Assembly (NCBI GenBank): GCA_947525005.1
Contig: CANNUY010000022.1
Location: forward strand, 1 to 22,746
Direction of reading: 5' to 3'
DNA length: 22,746 nucleotides
Source of the DNA: an uncultured Candidatus Melainabacteria bacterium
Lineage (GTDB): Bacteria > Cyanobacteriota > Vampirovibrionia > Gastranaerophilales > Gastranaerophilaceae
The notes beneath the pieces are model-generated. The model saw only the letters and a program-made list of their open reading frames with translations, did no database searches and was not told the origin of the DNA. Of the stretch, positions 14,818 through 22,570 are shown piece by piece (position 1 is the stretch's first letter; each line of letters begins with the position of its first letter). The translations under genes were made by a program, and so were the position numbers.

Positions 14818-15072
14818 TTAATATCCAAAAATTTCATCAAGTTCTTTACCTAGTTGTAGATTTATTTTAGACAAAACTTCAATCATTTTTTCATCTTTTT
14901 CAAAATAAGCTTTATTGAATTCTATTTGTAAAAATTCGCCTCGATTCATAATATCATTTAATTTTGTTCGTTTATCTATAGGAAGGTTTTCAAAAATCCG
15001 TAAATCCTCTTTTTGGAATTGGTCGTAGCGTTCTTCTAAAATAGACATCAATTCCCTTTCTGTCTTTTTCAT
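14818..15072 (-). CDS. Small helical hypothetical protein
   Basis: 84 aa from the ATG at 15072, chosen because GAAAGGAA lies a few bases upstream; the longer form from 15114 adds 14 Lys/Arg-rich residues without a good Shine-Dalgarno. Almost entirely charged helix (KKTERELMSILEERYDQF, IEVLSKINLQLGKELDEIFGY), likely a coiled coil or small three-helix protein. No motif recognised. It sits between the NfnA-like gene's terminator and the Gln-rich gene. Confidence 0.6.
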   Translation of the reverse strand: MKKTERELMSILEERYDQFQKEDLRIFENLPIDKRTKLNDIMNRGEFLQIEFNKAYFEKDEKMIEVLSKINLQLGKELDEIFGY

Positions 15073-15184
15073 TCTGTTCCTTTCTCTCTTTCTTTTATTA
15101 TAAATAATAAACACCTATTCAGTGATATTCTACTACTAAATTTAAAATTTATTCAACATTTTTATATAACTTTAAACAAAAAAT

Positions 15185-15218
15185 AACAGACTATTACTAT
15201 AAAAAGCAATAGCCTGTT
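15185..15218 (-). terminator. Terminator of the NfnA-like gene
   Basis: Arms AACAGACTATT (15185-15195) / AATAGCCTGTT (15208-15218), one G-U pair in the RNA, followed on the minus strand by ATTTTTT. It lies 24 bases after the stop. Confidence 0.75.
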
Positions 15219-15242
15219 TTTCTATATTTTTATAAAGTGAAA

Positions 15243-16076
15243 TTAACCTTGTTTTAAAAGGTTACAGTTTTCACTACGTTTTCTTTCTTCGTCTTTATAT
15301 ATTCTTGTTCTGTTGATAACTTCATCAAAATCAATCTGATGAGCATCAAAATCAGGCCCGTCAACACAAGCGAACTTAGTTTCGCCACCAACAGTCAATC
15401 TACAAGCTCCACACATGCCTGTACCGTCAACCATAATAGGATTCATAGATGCTTCTGTTTTTATACCTGTACCTCTAGTCATCTCTGCAACAGCTCTCAT
15501 CATTGGCATAGGACCAACAGCGATTGCATAATCAACTTTTTCTCTGTCCATAATTTCTTTTAATACAGTTGTACCAAACCCTTTGATGCCTAAAGAACCG
15601 TCATCAGTTGTAACGTATAACTCTGTACAAGCATTTTTCATTTTATCTTGCCAGAAGATTAAATCTTTTGTTCTAGCTCCCATAATCATATAGACTTTGT
15701 TCCCAGCATCTTTAAACGCTTTTGCAATCAAATAACAAGGAGCAGCTCCGTATCCACCTGCTATACAAACAACAGTACCATATTTTTCTATATGGGTTGG
15801 TTTTCCTAATGGACCAACTAAATCAACTAATTCATCACCAACTTCAAGTTCTGCTAATTTCTTTGTAGTATAACCAACAGCCATAAATACAATAGTTAAT
15901 TCGCCTTTTTCTTTGTCAACATCAGCGATAGTCAAAGGAACTCGCTCTCCGTTTTCTTCAGCTCTAAAGATTATAAACTGACCTGCTTTTGCGTTTCTTA
16001 CTACATAAGGTGCCTCTATTGTTATTTCGTATTGGTTAGGACACAACTCTTTTTTTGATAAAATTTTATAAGCCAC
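15243..16076 (-). CDS. NfnA/SudB-type FAD/NAD-binding iron-sulfur flavoprotein (PyrK-like)
   Basis: 277 aa from GTG at 16076, preferred because AGAGG sits eight bases upstream; the GTG at 16085 lies inside that Shine-Dalgarno. FAD-binding barrel with RVPLTIA (45-51) and GPLGKP (88-93), NAD-binding domain with AGGYGAAP (106-113) and a GARTKD strand. The C-terminal [2Fe-2S] site has DGTGMCGAC (Asp217, Cys222, Cys225) and Cys237, matching the Asp plus three Cys ligation described for NfnA. Such proteins are the small subunit of electron-bifurcating NADH-dependent ferredoxin:NADP oxidoreductase or of sulfide dehydrogenase. The GltD-like large subunit normally follows but is absent here, so it must be elsewhere or the protein works differently. 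A plain PyrK is less likely because no pyrD is adjacent. Confidence 0.85.
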   Translation of the reverse strand: MAYKILSKKELCPNQYEITIEAPYVVRNAKAGQFIIFRAEENGERVPLTIADVDKEKGELTIVFMAVGYTTKKLAELEVGDELVDLVGPLGKPTHIEKYGTVVCIAGGYGAAPCYLIAKAFKDAGNKVYMIMGARTKDLIFWQDKMKNACTELYVTTDDGSLGIKGFGTTVLKEIMDREKVDYAIAVGPMPMMRAVAEMTRGTGIKTEASMNPIMVDGTGMCGACRLTVGGETKFACVDGPDFDAHQIDFDEVINRTRIYKDEERKRSENCNLLKQG

Positions 16077-16125
16077 TGAACTCACCTCTAATTATTTTTC
16101 AACACTGTTATTTTATCATTAAAAA

Positions 16126-16151
16126 ACGGCAGGTGCAAATGCACCTGCCGT
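16126..16151 (-). terminator. Strong terminator of the ferritin-like gene
   Basis: Perfect 11-bp GC-rich stem ACGGCAGGTGC / GCACCTGCCGT with loop AAAT, followed on the minus strand by TTTTTTAATG. It separates the ferritin-like gene from the NfnA-like gene. Confidence 0.92.
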
Positions 16152-16165
16152 CATATAATTTTAAT

Positions 16166-17461
16166 TTAGAACTCAAATTCTTTAGAAGCCATTTCTTTGT
16201 ACTCCTCTTGAGTTACACTATCACATGCCAGAGCTTTTTGCTCAAGCCCTCGTTTCATAAGGCTTGGAATATCCTTCATAAGTTTTTCATCAGCTAAAAC
16301 AATATCACGGTTTTTAGCTTCTTTTATTAATTTGATAGTTCTTTCGGTAGGAGAACCATCTGCATTTAATGTTTTTTGAACCTCATAACTTGCCCAATCG
16401 TTAGGTAGTTCATCAATTTTTAAATAATCTTTGTCGATTCCGATACGTTTATCAATTTCGTTTTCAAGGATATTTTTAACATATTCTTTTTGTGATTCAA
16501 AATGACAAGGTAAAATTATTTCGTTACCAATAACTTCTTCTGGGTCACGTTTTTCGTGGGTTTTAAATAGTTTAATAGCTTCGTGTAAATGTCCTAATTC
16601 TTGTTCTAAGAAAAGTTCCCAAACAGGTTTTATCATATCGTCTAATTCATCTTGATAACAATTATAATAGTTACAAACTTCTGTAAACTCATGTAAAAGT
16701 AGTTTTTCGTAAAAAGATTCTGTTGGGTCAATTAGTGATTCATACATATTAACGTGTTCTTCTTCAACGTCTTTTATTTCTGCATAAGTTTCTCTTAAGG
16801 TATGGTTACCATAATTCATACCGTGTTCTGCATAATAGTTATGGGTTTGTTGCTCTCCTGATACAAGGGTTAAAATATTAACTTTGGTTTGAGGTAATGC
16901 AGTATTTTTGTCATACGGTTTTCTCAATCTCAAAACATTACAGTTATGATGTTGTTGAGTTGGTCTACTAATCATTATATCCGTTTGATGTTGAACAATA
17001 TCATCAGGATTAATTCCGTGCATCATATATGCCCATTGGCTATATCTGTATAAATGGTCAAAATCTTCTAATAATCCGAAATCAAAAGTTTCACGTACAT
17101 AATCATCAGGTTCATTTTGTGCTAACCAAGCAGTCAAATCTACAGCTACTTGTTCATAGCCAAGTGTTGTTTCGAGTACTGATTGATCGGCTGGTGACAT
17201 CCAGTTTATTGTAGATTGTTGTTGATCCTCAGTTTTCTTTGTCATAGCTAAGAACTTTTTTGTTTCTTCATCTTGACAGCATCTAGAAAAACAATGTTTA
17301 AAATTCCAAGCCTCAATTTCAATACCGTTCATCAAGATTTGACGGGTTCTAGTGTAACAATTAACATCGTATTTATTAAATTTTCTTTTTGCTATATCGT
17401 GCCAGTTTCTCAACTGTTTATCTATAGGAATACCTTTTTCTTTTAATGGATTAAATGTCAT
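16166..17461 (-). CDS. Ferritin-like di-iron candidate protein
   Basis: 431 aa, not recognised as a named family. Its middle has the spacing of a four-helix di-iron carboxylate protein: an early helix with Glu97/Glu103 (ETTLGYEQ), LEDFDHLY (Glu132/Asp133...His136), DVEEEHVNMY (Glu233...His236) and LEQELGHLHEA (Glu288...His291). These resemble the E and ExxH ligand helices of ferritin/rubrerythrin-type proteins. The C-terminal about 120 residues are charged helices. The N-terminus has Cys57, Cys61 and Cys62. Cytosolic. AAGGAGT precedes the ATG by seven bases, and it stands alone with its own strong terminator. A role in iron or oxygen stress is plausible but unproven; it could be an unrelated helical protein. 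Confidence 0.55.
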   Translation of the reverse strand: MTFNPLKEKGIPIDKQLRNWHDIAKRKFNKYDVNCYTRTRQILMNGIEIEAWNFKHCFSRCCQDEETKKFLAMTKKTEDQQQSTINWMSPADQSVLETTLGYEQVAVDLTAWLAQNEPDDYVRETFDFGLLEDFDHLYRYSQWAYMMHGINPDDIVQHQTDIMISRPTQQHHNCNVLRLRKPYDKNTALPQTKVNILTLVSGEQQTHNYYAEHGMNYGNHTLRETYAEIKDVEEEHVNMYESLIDPTESFYEKLLLHEFTEVCNYYNCYQDELDDMIKPVWELFLEQELGHLHEAIKLFKTHEKRDPEEVIGNEIILPCHFESQKEYVKNILENEIDKRIGIDKDYLKIDELPNDWASYEVQKTLNADGSPTERTIKLIKEAKNRDIVLADEKLMKDIPSLMKRGLEQKALACDSVTQEEYKEMASKEFEF

Positions 17462-17615
17462 AATAAACTCCTTTTTTGTCTACAAAAGAAGTTTAATAAA
17501 AACAAAAGCTTAAATAATCCGACAATGTGGCTAGGTAAGAAAGAGAAAATGTAGACTTATCATTAACCAATTAAATTTTAAATAATTTTTTATTTTGTTA
17601 TAAATTAAACAATAA

Positions 17616-19481
17616 CTACTTAGACAACATAACCATCAAGACAGAAATATCAGCAGGTTTTACACCACCTATTCTTGATGCTTGAGCAAGTGTCTTTGGT
17701 CTTATTTTAGCCAATTTTTCTTTGGTTTCTGTAGAAATATGTTGGATTTCTGAATAATCGATATCGTCAGGAATTCGGTATTTTTCTAACTTGCTAGCCT
17801 GTTCAACTTGTTGAGTTTGACGTTTTAAGTATCCATCGTATTTCACCAATACTTCAACTTCTTCAAACACATCTTCTGACAAATTCATTACTTCTGATTC
17901 ATAATCTAACTGTTTAATCACATCATAAGTAATATTAGGACGTTTTAAAAGTTCTGATAATCTAATCCCACGATCAATGTGTTCTTCATATTTAGCCAAA
18001 ATATCATTAACTTCTTGAGTTGCAGACACCTTAACCTTAGACAATCTTTCGATTTCATTTTTAATAGTTTCTTGTTTATCTCTAAACCTTTGATATTGAA
18101 CATCATCAACAAGACCAACTTTATGACCAATTTCTGTTAAGCGTTCATCAGCGTTATCTTGTCTTAATAACAATCTATATTCTGAACGAGAGGTCAACAT
18201 TCTATAAGGTTCTTCAATATCTTTTGTTACTAAATCATCAACCAAAGTCCCAAGATAAGAAGAACTCCTTGAAAGCTCTAGCATCTCTGAACCGTTAATA
18301 TAATTAAACGAATTTATACCTGCCAACAAACCTTGTGCAGCCGCTTCTTCATAACCACTTGTGCCATTTATTTGACCTGCACAGAATAACCCTTTAACAA
18401 GTTTTGTCATCAATGAATGAGATGTTTGGACAGCAGGAATATAGTCATATTCAACAGCATAAGCAGGTTTTATTATATGAGCTTTTTCTAATCCTGGAAG
18501 TGATCTAACCATCAAGGTTTGAACGTCAGATGGCAAGCTTGTTGAGAACCCTTGAATATACAATTCATAAGTTCCAATTCCTTCTGGTTCAATAAATATA
18601 TGATGTGATGGGTTAGAAGCAAATCTTACAATCTTATCTTCAATAGATGGACAATATCTTGGTCCAACTCCGTGAATCAATCCTTGATACATAGGCGATT
18701 TATCAAGGTTAGCCTTAATGATTTTATGTGTTTCTTCTGTTGTTCTTGTCAAATAACACGGTATCTGTTTTCTAACAGGTCTGTCTGGTTTAAACGAATA
18801 AAAATGTAGTTTCTCGTCACCTGGTTGAATAGTCATTTTTGAATAGTCAACTGTTCTTTTATCGATTCTACAAGGAGTACCTGTTTTTAATTTTTTAACA
18901 TTAAAACCTAAAGAGCGTAGACTATCAGATAAGCCGATTGCTGGCATTTCTCCTAATCTACCTGCACGATATGATTTTAGTCCAATGAATATTCTACCGT
19001 CTAAAGATGTACCAGTAGTGAGAATAACTGCTCTTGTTTTATACTCGTTTCCATATTCATCAACTGCACCACAGATTGCACCATCTTTTACTATTAAATC
19101 AGTTATACAACATTGTTTTAAGAATATATTTTCTGTTGATTCGATTATATTTCTCATATAACGCATATATTCTTTTTTATCAGACTGTGCTCTTAAAGCT
19201 CTTACAGCAGGTCCTTTTGATGAGTTTAAAATTTTCATCTGAACATAAGTCGCATCTGCAACTTCACCCATAACCCCACCAAGTGCATCGATTTCTCTAA
19301 CTAAAGTGGATTTTGCAGGTCCACCAACTGCTGGGTTACAAGGCATCAAAGCTATATTATCAAGGTTTAATGAACACAACAATACTTTTGCACCTAATCT
19401 TGCAGAAGATATTGCGGCTTCACAGCCTGCGTGTCCCCCACCTACTACTATTACATCAAATTCGTTTTTTAAATATTCCAT
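17616..19481 (-). CDS. mnmG: tRNA uridine-5-carboxymethylaminomethyl modification enzyme MnmG (GidA)
   Basis: 621 aa from the ATG at 19481, chosen because MEYLKNEFDVIVVGGGHAG has the usual distance from start to FAD motif; an ATG at 19496 and a TTG at 19499 are alternatives, and none has a good Shine-Dalgarno. FAD-binding GGGHAG (14-19), CNPAVGGPAKS, TTGTSLDGRIFIG, KTGTPCRID and QINGTSGYEEAAAQG are diagnostic. With MnmE it adds the (carboxymethyl)aminomethyl group to U34 of certain tRNAs. The mnmE gene is not here. Divergent from the secreted protein gene at 19526, with only 44 bases between the starts. Confidence 0.96.
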   Translation of the reverse strand: MEYLKNEFDVIVVGGGHAGCEAAISSARLGAKVLLCSLNLDNIALMPCNPAVGGPAKSTLVREIDALGGVMGEVADATYVQMKILNSSKGPAVRALRAQSDKKEYMRYMRNIIESTENIFLKQCCITDLIVKDGAICGAVDEYGNEYKTRAVILTTGTSLDGRIFIGLKSYRAGRLGEMPAIGLSDSLRSLGFNVKKLKTGTPCRIDKRTVDYSKMTIQPGDEKLHFYSFKPDRPVRKQIPCYLTRTTEETHKIIKANLDKSPMYQGLIHGVGPRYCPSIEDKIVRFASNPSHHIFIEPEGIGTYELYIQGFSTSLPSDVQTLMVRSLPGLEKAHIIKPAYAVEYDYIPAVQTSHSLMTKLVKGLFCAGQINGTSGYEEAAAQGLLAGINSFNYINGSEMLELSRSSSYLGTLVDDLVTKDIEEPYRMLTSRSEYRLLLRQDNADERLTEIGHKVGLVDDVQYQRFRDKQETIKNEIERLSKVKVSATQEVNDILAKYEEHIDRGIRLSELLKRPNITYDVIKQLDYESEVMNLSEDVFEEVEVLVKYDGYLKRQTQQVEQASKLEKYRIPDDIDYSEIQHISTETKEKLAKIRPKTLAQASRIGGVKPADISVLMVMLSK

Positions 19482-19510
19482 ACAATTATTATACATCAAA
19501 CCATTTTTTA

Positions 19511-19519
19511 TGTTAAAAT
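19511..19519 (+). promoter_or_regulatory. Extended -10 promoter placing the transcript start at the ATG
   Basis: TGTTAAAAT (TGn plus TAAAAT) ends seven bases before the A of the ATG at 19526. There is no Shine-Dalgarno, so a leaderless mRNA is suggested. Confidence 0.45.
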
Positions 19520-19525
19520 ACCTTT

Positions 19526-20101
19526 ATGATAAAAAGAATTTTTTGGATGTTTGTAATTGTTATTACGCTTTCTGCTACTGTGTTTGCAGAAGTTTTTCAA
19601 TATGTTGGTGAAGATTTTGATTGGGCAATTCTTTCTCCAAAAGAAAAAACAGAACGTGTAGAAAAAATTTATAAAATAATGTTCCCAGATGGAGCGATTA
19701 CAAATTATACAAGAAAAGATTTTAAAACCCAATTTAAAACACATTTAAAAGATAAAGATTCAAAAATTCATTATGATGCAATGGTTGCAGGCTATAAGGA
19801 TTACAAAAACGTAAAACTTGAGCCTTATTATTACAAAAACACTGGTTGTATTTATATGTACGCACTTCAATATAAAAACGATTTAACAAAAACCTATTAC
19901 TATAGTGTTTTAGGAAATCTAAAATTTGTGGATATAAGATATGGTGATTTAATAAACTGTCCTTGTTATATAAAAAAATATGGAATAGATGGTAAATTAA
20001 AGCGTTCAGCATATATTCAATCAAAAGATATCATTTATACGTATTCAGGAAAAGGAAAGTTTGAGGGAGTACAGTATAAATCAACAATGTACACTCACTA
20101 A
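19526..20101 (+). CDS. Secreted hypothetical protein
   Basis: 191 aa with a Sec signal peptide (KR at 3-4, hydrophobic to about 19, cleavage after VFA at about 21). The mature part begins with a charged helix (SPKEKTERVEKIYKIMF) and then has Tyr-rich beta-like segments (KLEPYYYKNTGCIYMYALQY, KTYYYSVLGNLKFVDIRYG, SAYIQSKDIIYTYSG). Cysteines occur near 112 and 149-151 and may form a disulfide outside the cytosol. No family recognised. It lacks a Shine-Dalgarno. It ends 21 bases from the convergent trxB, with no terminator seen between them. Confidence 0.7.
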   Translation: MIKRIFWMFVIVITLSATVFAEVFQYVGEDFDWAILSPKEKTERVEKIYKIMFPDGAITNYTRKDFKTQFKTHLKDKDSKIHYDAMVAGYKDYKNVKLEPYYYKNTGCIYMYALQYKNDLTKTYYYSVLGNLKFVDIRYGDLINCPCYIKKYGIDGKLKRSAYIQSKDIIYTYSGKGKFEGVQYKSTMYTH

Positions 20102-20122
20102 TTTTTAGCCAACCAATTTATA

Positions 20123-21061
20123 TTAAGCACAAGATTTTTGTAAACTTTCAATATATCTACCTGCATAAACGGCACTTATTGCACCATCTGAAACTGCAGT
20201 GACAACTTGCCTAAGTGGAGTTTTTCTAATATCACCTACTGCAAAAACACCCTTTTCAGAGGTTTTCATAGTTTCATCTGTTATAATAAACCCATTTACA
20301 TCTTGTTGAAGTTGATGTGCGATACATTCAATGTTTGGAGAATAACCAATATATGGAAATACTCCATCAACAATTATTTCACTTACTTCTGAGGTTTGTG
20401 TATCTTTTAAAATAAGTTTTTCAACAGTATTATTTCCATAAATTTCTAATGGTGAGGAGTTCAAGATGATTTCAATTTTATTGTTATTCAAGACTCTTTC
20501 TTGAACAATCTTATCCGCTCTAAACTCATCTCGTCTATGAACAAGATAAACCTTTTTAGCAAACTTTGTTAAATAAAGAGCTTCTTCTAAAGCTGAGTTA
20601 CCACCACCTACGACAGCAACTGTTTTGTCTTGATAAAACGCACCGTCACAGATTGCACAATAACTAACCCCACGACCTAAGAATTCTTTTTCACCTTTTA
20701 TACCAAGTTTTTTACAACTTGCTCCACAGGCTATAATAACGGTTTTAGATTCAAAAATGTAGTCTGTGGTTTTGATTAGTTTTTTTTCAGAGCATAAATC
20801 TACAAAGATAATCTCCTGCATTTCAAATTTTTCTACTCCAAACTTATCAAGGTGTTCTTCAAATTTTTCCATCAATTCATAACCACCGATAGAGCAAAAT
20901 CCTGGATAGTTTTCAATTTCTAAATAATTAGCAGGCTGACCCCCAATCATACTTGTATCAATGATTGCAGTTTTTACATTGGCTCTTGCAAGATAAATCC
21001 CAGCTGATAAACCAGCAGGTCCACCACCTAGTATAATGGCATCAAATTCGTACTTCTTCAC
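20123..21061 (-). CDS. trxB: Thioredoxin reductase
   Basis: 312 aa, typical low-molecular-weight type. FAD motif GGGPAGLSAGIY (12-23), redox-active CAIC (Cys135, Cys138) in GVSYCAICDG, NADPH-domain GGGNSALEEA (152-161), HRRDEFRA (NADPH phosphate-binding) and GVFAVGDIRKTPLRQV near the C-terminus. Reduces thioredoxin with NADPH. GTG start with GGAGG eight bases upstream. The preceding gene on the same strand ends 21 bases before it, so they are likely co-transcribed. No thioredoxin gene is in the window. Confidence 0.95.
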   Translation of the reverse strand: MKKYEFDAIILGGGPAGLSAGIYLARANVKTAIIDTSMIGGQPANYLEIENYPGFCSIGGYELMEKFEEHLDKFGVEKFEMQEIIFVDLCSEKKLIKTTDYIFESKTVIIACGASCKKLGIKGEKEFLGRGVSYCAICDGAFYQDKTVAVVGGGNSALEEALYLTKFAKKVYLVHRRDEFRADKIVQERVLNNNKIEIILNSSPLEIYGNNTVEKLILKDTQTSEVSEIIVDGVFPYIGYSPNIECIAHQLQQDVNGFIITDETMKTSEKGVFAVGDIRKTPLRQVVTAVSDGAISAVYAGRYIESLQKSCA

Positions 21062-21082
21062 TATTCAATCCTCCAAAATATA

Positions 21083-21580
21083 TTATTTTTTGAGAATCGA
21101 CATGCCTGAAATTTTTGTTCCTTTTAATAAGTATTTTGCAGTATCACGTTTCATAACATGTCCGTCATGCAAAGACAATGTTTCGTAAACTAAATCATCG
21201 TAACCTGCGAACTTGTCACCTTCAATCCTTATCGTTACTGTATCTTTAAGAACTCGGTTGTCACAGGTTGAACCTCTTGAAAACACTACTACGTTTCCTT
21301 CAATCTGATTTACTTTTACAACAGCCTTTGCTTTTGTAAACGGGTTCTCTAAAGTTATGACGTTGCCAGACCTAGATAAGTTCCATACATCTTTTGTTTG
21401 TACTTTAAAAACTGAATAGTTAGATGTTCTATCAAGTTGTGCATTAACTTGCCAAGTCCCAAATATCGCATTTGGTAGCTTTTCAAGAGATACACCTGAT
21501 TTTAAAACTGTTTCAGCAGATACTTTGTAGACAAATGCTGATAATAATATAACCACTATAAGTACAAAAATTCTTTTCAT
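21083..21580 (-). CDS. Secreted beta-rich hypothetical protein upstream of trxB
   Basis: 165 aa with a Sec signal peptide (KR at 2-3, hydrophobic 5-17, cleavage after VSA at about 22). The mature part alternates short beta strands (IFGTWQVNAQLD, WNLSRSGNVITLENP, AVVKVNQIEGNVVVFSRG, DTVTIRIEGDKFAGY), suggesting a small beta-barrel of lipocalin-like shape. Only one Cys in the mature part. No family recognised. There is no Shine-Dalgarno; TATAAT lies seven bases before the ATG. Co-transcription with trxB may reflect only convenience, or a link to envelope redox. Confidence 0.7.
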   Translation of the reverse strand: MKRIFVLIVVILLSAFVYKVSAETVLKSGVSLEKLPNAIFGTWQVNAQLDRTSNYSVFKVQTKDVWNLSRSGNVITLENPFTKAKAVVKVNQIEGNVVVFSRGSTCDNRVLKDTVTIRIEGDKFAGYDDLVYETLSLHDGHVMKRDTAKYLLKGTKISGMSILKK

Positions 21581-21586
21581 AGTTTA

Positions 21587-21615
21587 ATTATAATGAATAA
21601 AACTCCAAAGGCAAT
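21587..21615 (-). promoter_or_regulatory. Promoter giving a leaderless transcript for the 21580 gene
   Basis: Minus-strand TATAAT (21592-21587) with a partial -35 (TTGCCT) 16 bases upstream. The expected start falls at or within one base of the A of the ATG at 21580, leaving no room for a ribosome binding site. Confidence 0.5.
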
Positions 21616-21670
21616 TATACTTTTCGGTAAGGTATTTGCAGGGATTACTCTCTTGAATTTGTTTTTTTGC

Positions 21671-21708
21671 GTCATTCCGAACTTGTTTCGGAATCCCTGC
21701 GAACATAT
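21671..21708 (+). repeat. Palindromic repeat unit GTCATTCCGAA-CTTGT-TTCGGAATCCC
   Basis: Perfect 8-bp arms (21674-21681/21687-21694) with loop CTTGT, followed by CTGCGAACATATAA, the common 3' tail of this repeat family. Strings of this kind are common in intergenic DNA of other bacteria, from memory. Confidence 0.8.
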
Positions 21709-21730
21709 AAAGTATTTTTTTAGTTAACTA

Positions 21731-21771
21731 TTTTCTTTCTTTTCAGAGTTGCGAAGCCAAAAGAAAGAAAA
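21731..21771. repeat. Inverted repeat, 13-bp arms
   Basis: TTTTCTTTCTTTT / AAAAGAAAGAAAA around a 15-base loop (CAGAGTTGCGAAGCC). Purine/pyrimidine-biased arms. Confidence 0.75.
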
Positions 21772-21801
21772 CAGTAGAAAAAGAAAGAAACGGCACGCTG
21801 A

Positions 21802-21945
21802 GTAGACACGAAAATATTAGCACTCAACCGTTGAAGCTCATAACTCGGAATTTGTAATTCTATTTTAGCTATCAAATTCCTCAAACAAATTCGCTGTCTG
21901 GGTTTCGTTTATGTTTTCGTGCCTACTATGTTGTTTTCAACAACA
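21802..21945. repeat. Nested inverted repeats in the 555-base gene-free stretch
   Basis: Outer arms GTAGACACGAAAA (21802-21814) and TTTTCGTGCCTAC (21914-21926) pair at 12 of 13 positions. An inner stem GGAATTTG/CAAATTCC lies at 21847-21854/21873-21880. A separate hairpin TGTTGTT/AACAACA is at 21929-21945. No ORF with a ribosome binding site covers this. It could be a MITE-like element or a structured RNA; nothing decides between them. Confidence 0.55.
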
Positions 21946-22074
21946 ATTAAACTGTACATAGAATTGCAAATTAAATATCTAAACTTTTTATTTAGTACTT
22001 CAATGTTATATGATTATTGAATTTGAAAATTTTTCAACGGAATTATTCGGGACAGTAGTGGAATTTATTTCAGC

Positions 22075-22111
22075 ATCCCACTGAACATACAAAACCGTTG
22101 ATTTATGGATT
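22075..22111 (+). repeat. Repeat copy ATCCCACTGAACATAC...TTTATGGATT
   Basis: 37 bases almost identical to 215-251, preceded by a degenerate core (CGGAATTATTCGGG at about 22039). It ends 25 bases before the stop codon of the gene at 22136. Confidence 0.8.
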
Positions 22112-22135
22112 TTATTAAGATGAGAAGTCGTTAAA

Positions 22136-22570
22136 TTAATAATATTTAACTAATTGTTTTATCCTTTTTCCGTATGGGTAAACATATTCATATTTAATCC
22201 AGTAACCATCAATTGTTATGAAATTTCCCCATCTATCACGTGTTGAATTAAAATTACCAATCGCTCTTACCTTATTTTCTTTATCATAATAAAACCAATG
22301 TTTACCAACCTCCTTGATTTTGCCATCTTTTCTATATTTTACCTTCATATCGCCGATGTAATCCATTTGACCATTATCTAGATATGTAACATCCATATTG
22401 CCAATTTTAACTAATTTCCCATTATTATCATATTCAAATTTTAAAATTTCACCTTTAAAATTATATGTCCATTGCTGAGTTTCAGGGTTATAAGTATAAT
22501 CCTCGTCATTCGCAAAATTAGGTAAAGCTAACGATAGCAATGCAATTATAATAATCAATATTTTTTTCAT
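22136..22570 (-). CDS. Secreted protein made of 16-residue repeats
   Basis: 144 aa with a Sec signal peptide (KK at 2-3, Ile/Leu-rich to about 16, cleavage after NFA at 20). Residues 44-107 are four tandem repeats of exactly 16 residues: KFEYDNNGKLVKIGNM (44-59), DVTYLDNGQMDYIGDM (60-75), KVKYRKDGKIKEVGKH (76-91) and WFYYDKENKVRAIGNF (92-107). Consensus: aromatic strand, Asx-Gly turn, strand ending in I/V-G. This resembles a beta-solenoid or RHS/YD-like hairpin array, though no known repeat family is assigned. Basic C-terminus. AAAAGGAG lies seven bases before the ATG. Periplasmic or surface location; function unknown. Confidence 0.75.
   Translation of the reverse strand: MKKILIIIIALLSLALPNFANDEDYTYNPETQQWTYNFKGEILKFEYDNNGKLVKIGNMDVTYLDNGQMDYIGDMKVKYRKDGKIKEVGKHWFYYDKENKVRAIGNFNSTRDRWGNFITIDGYWIKYEYVYPYGKRIKQLVKYY

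Noticed and set aside
16077..16085. GTG at 16085 as start of the NfnA-like protein
   Set aside because: It lies within the Shine-Dalgarno AGAGGTG; the GTG at 16076 has correct spacing and gives the usual family N-terminus.
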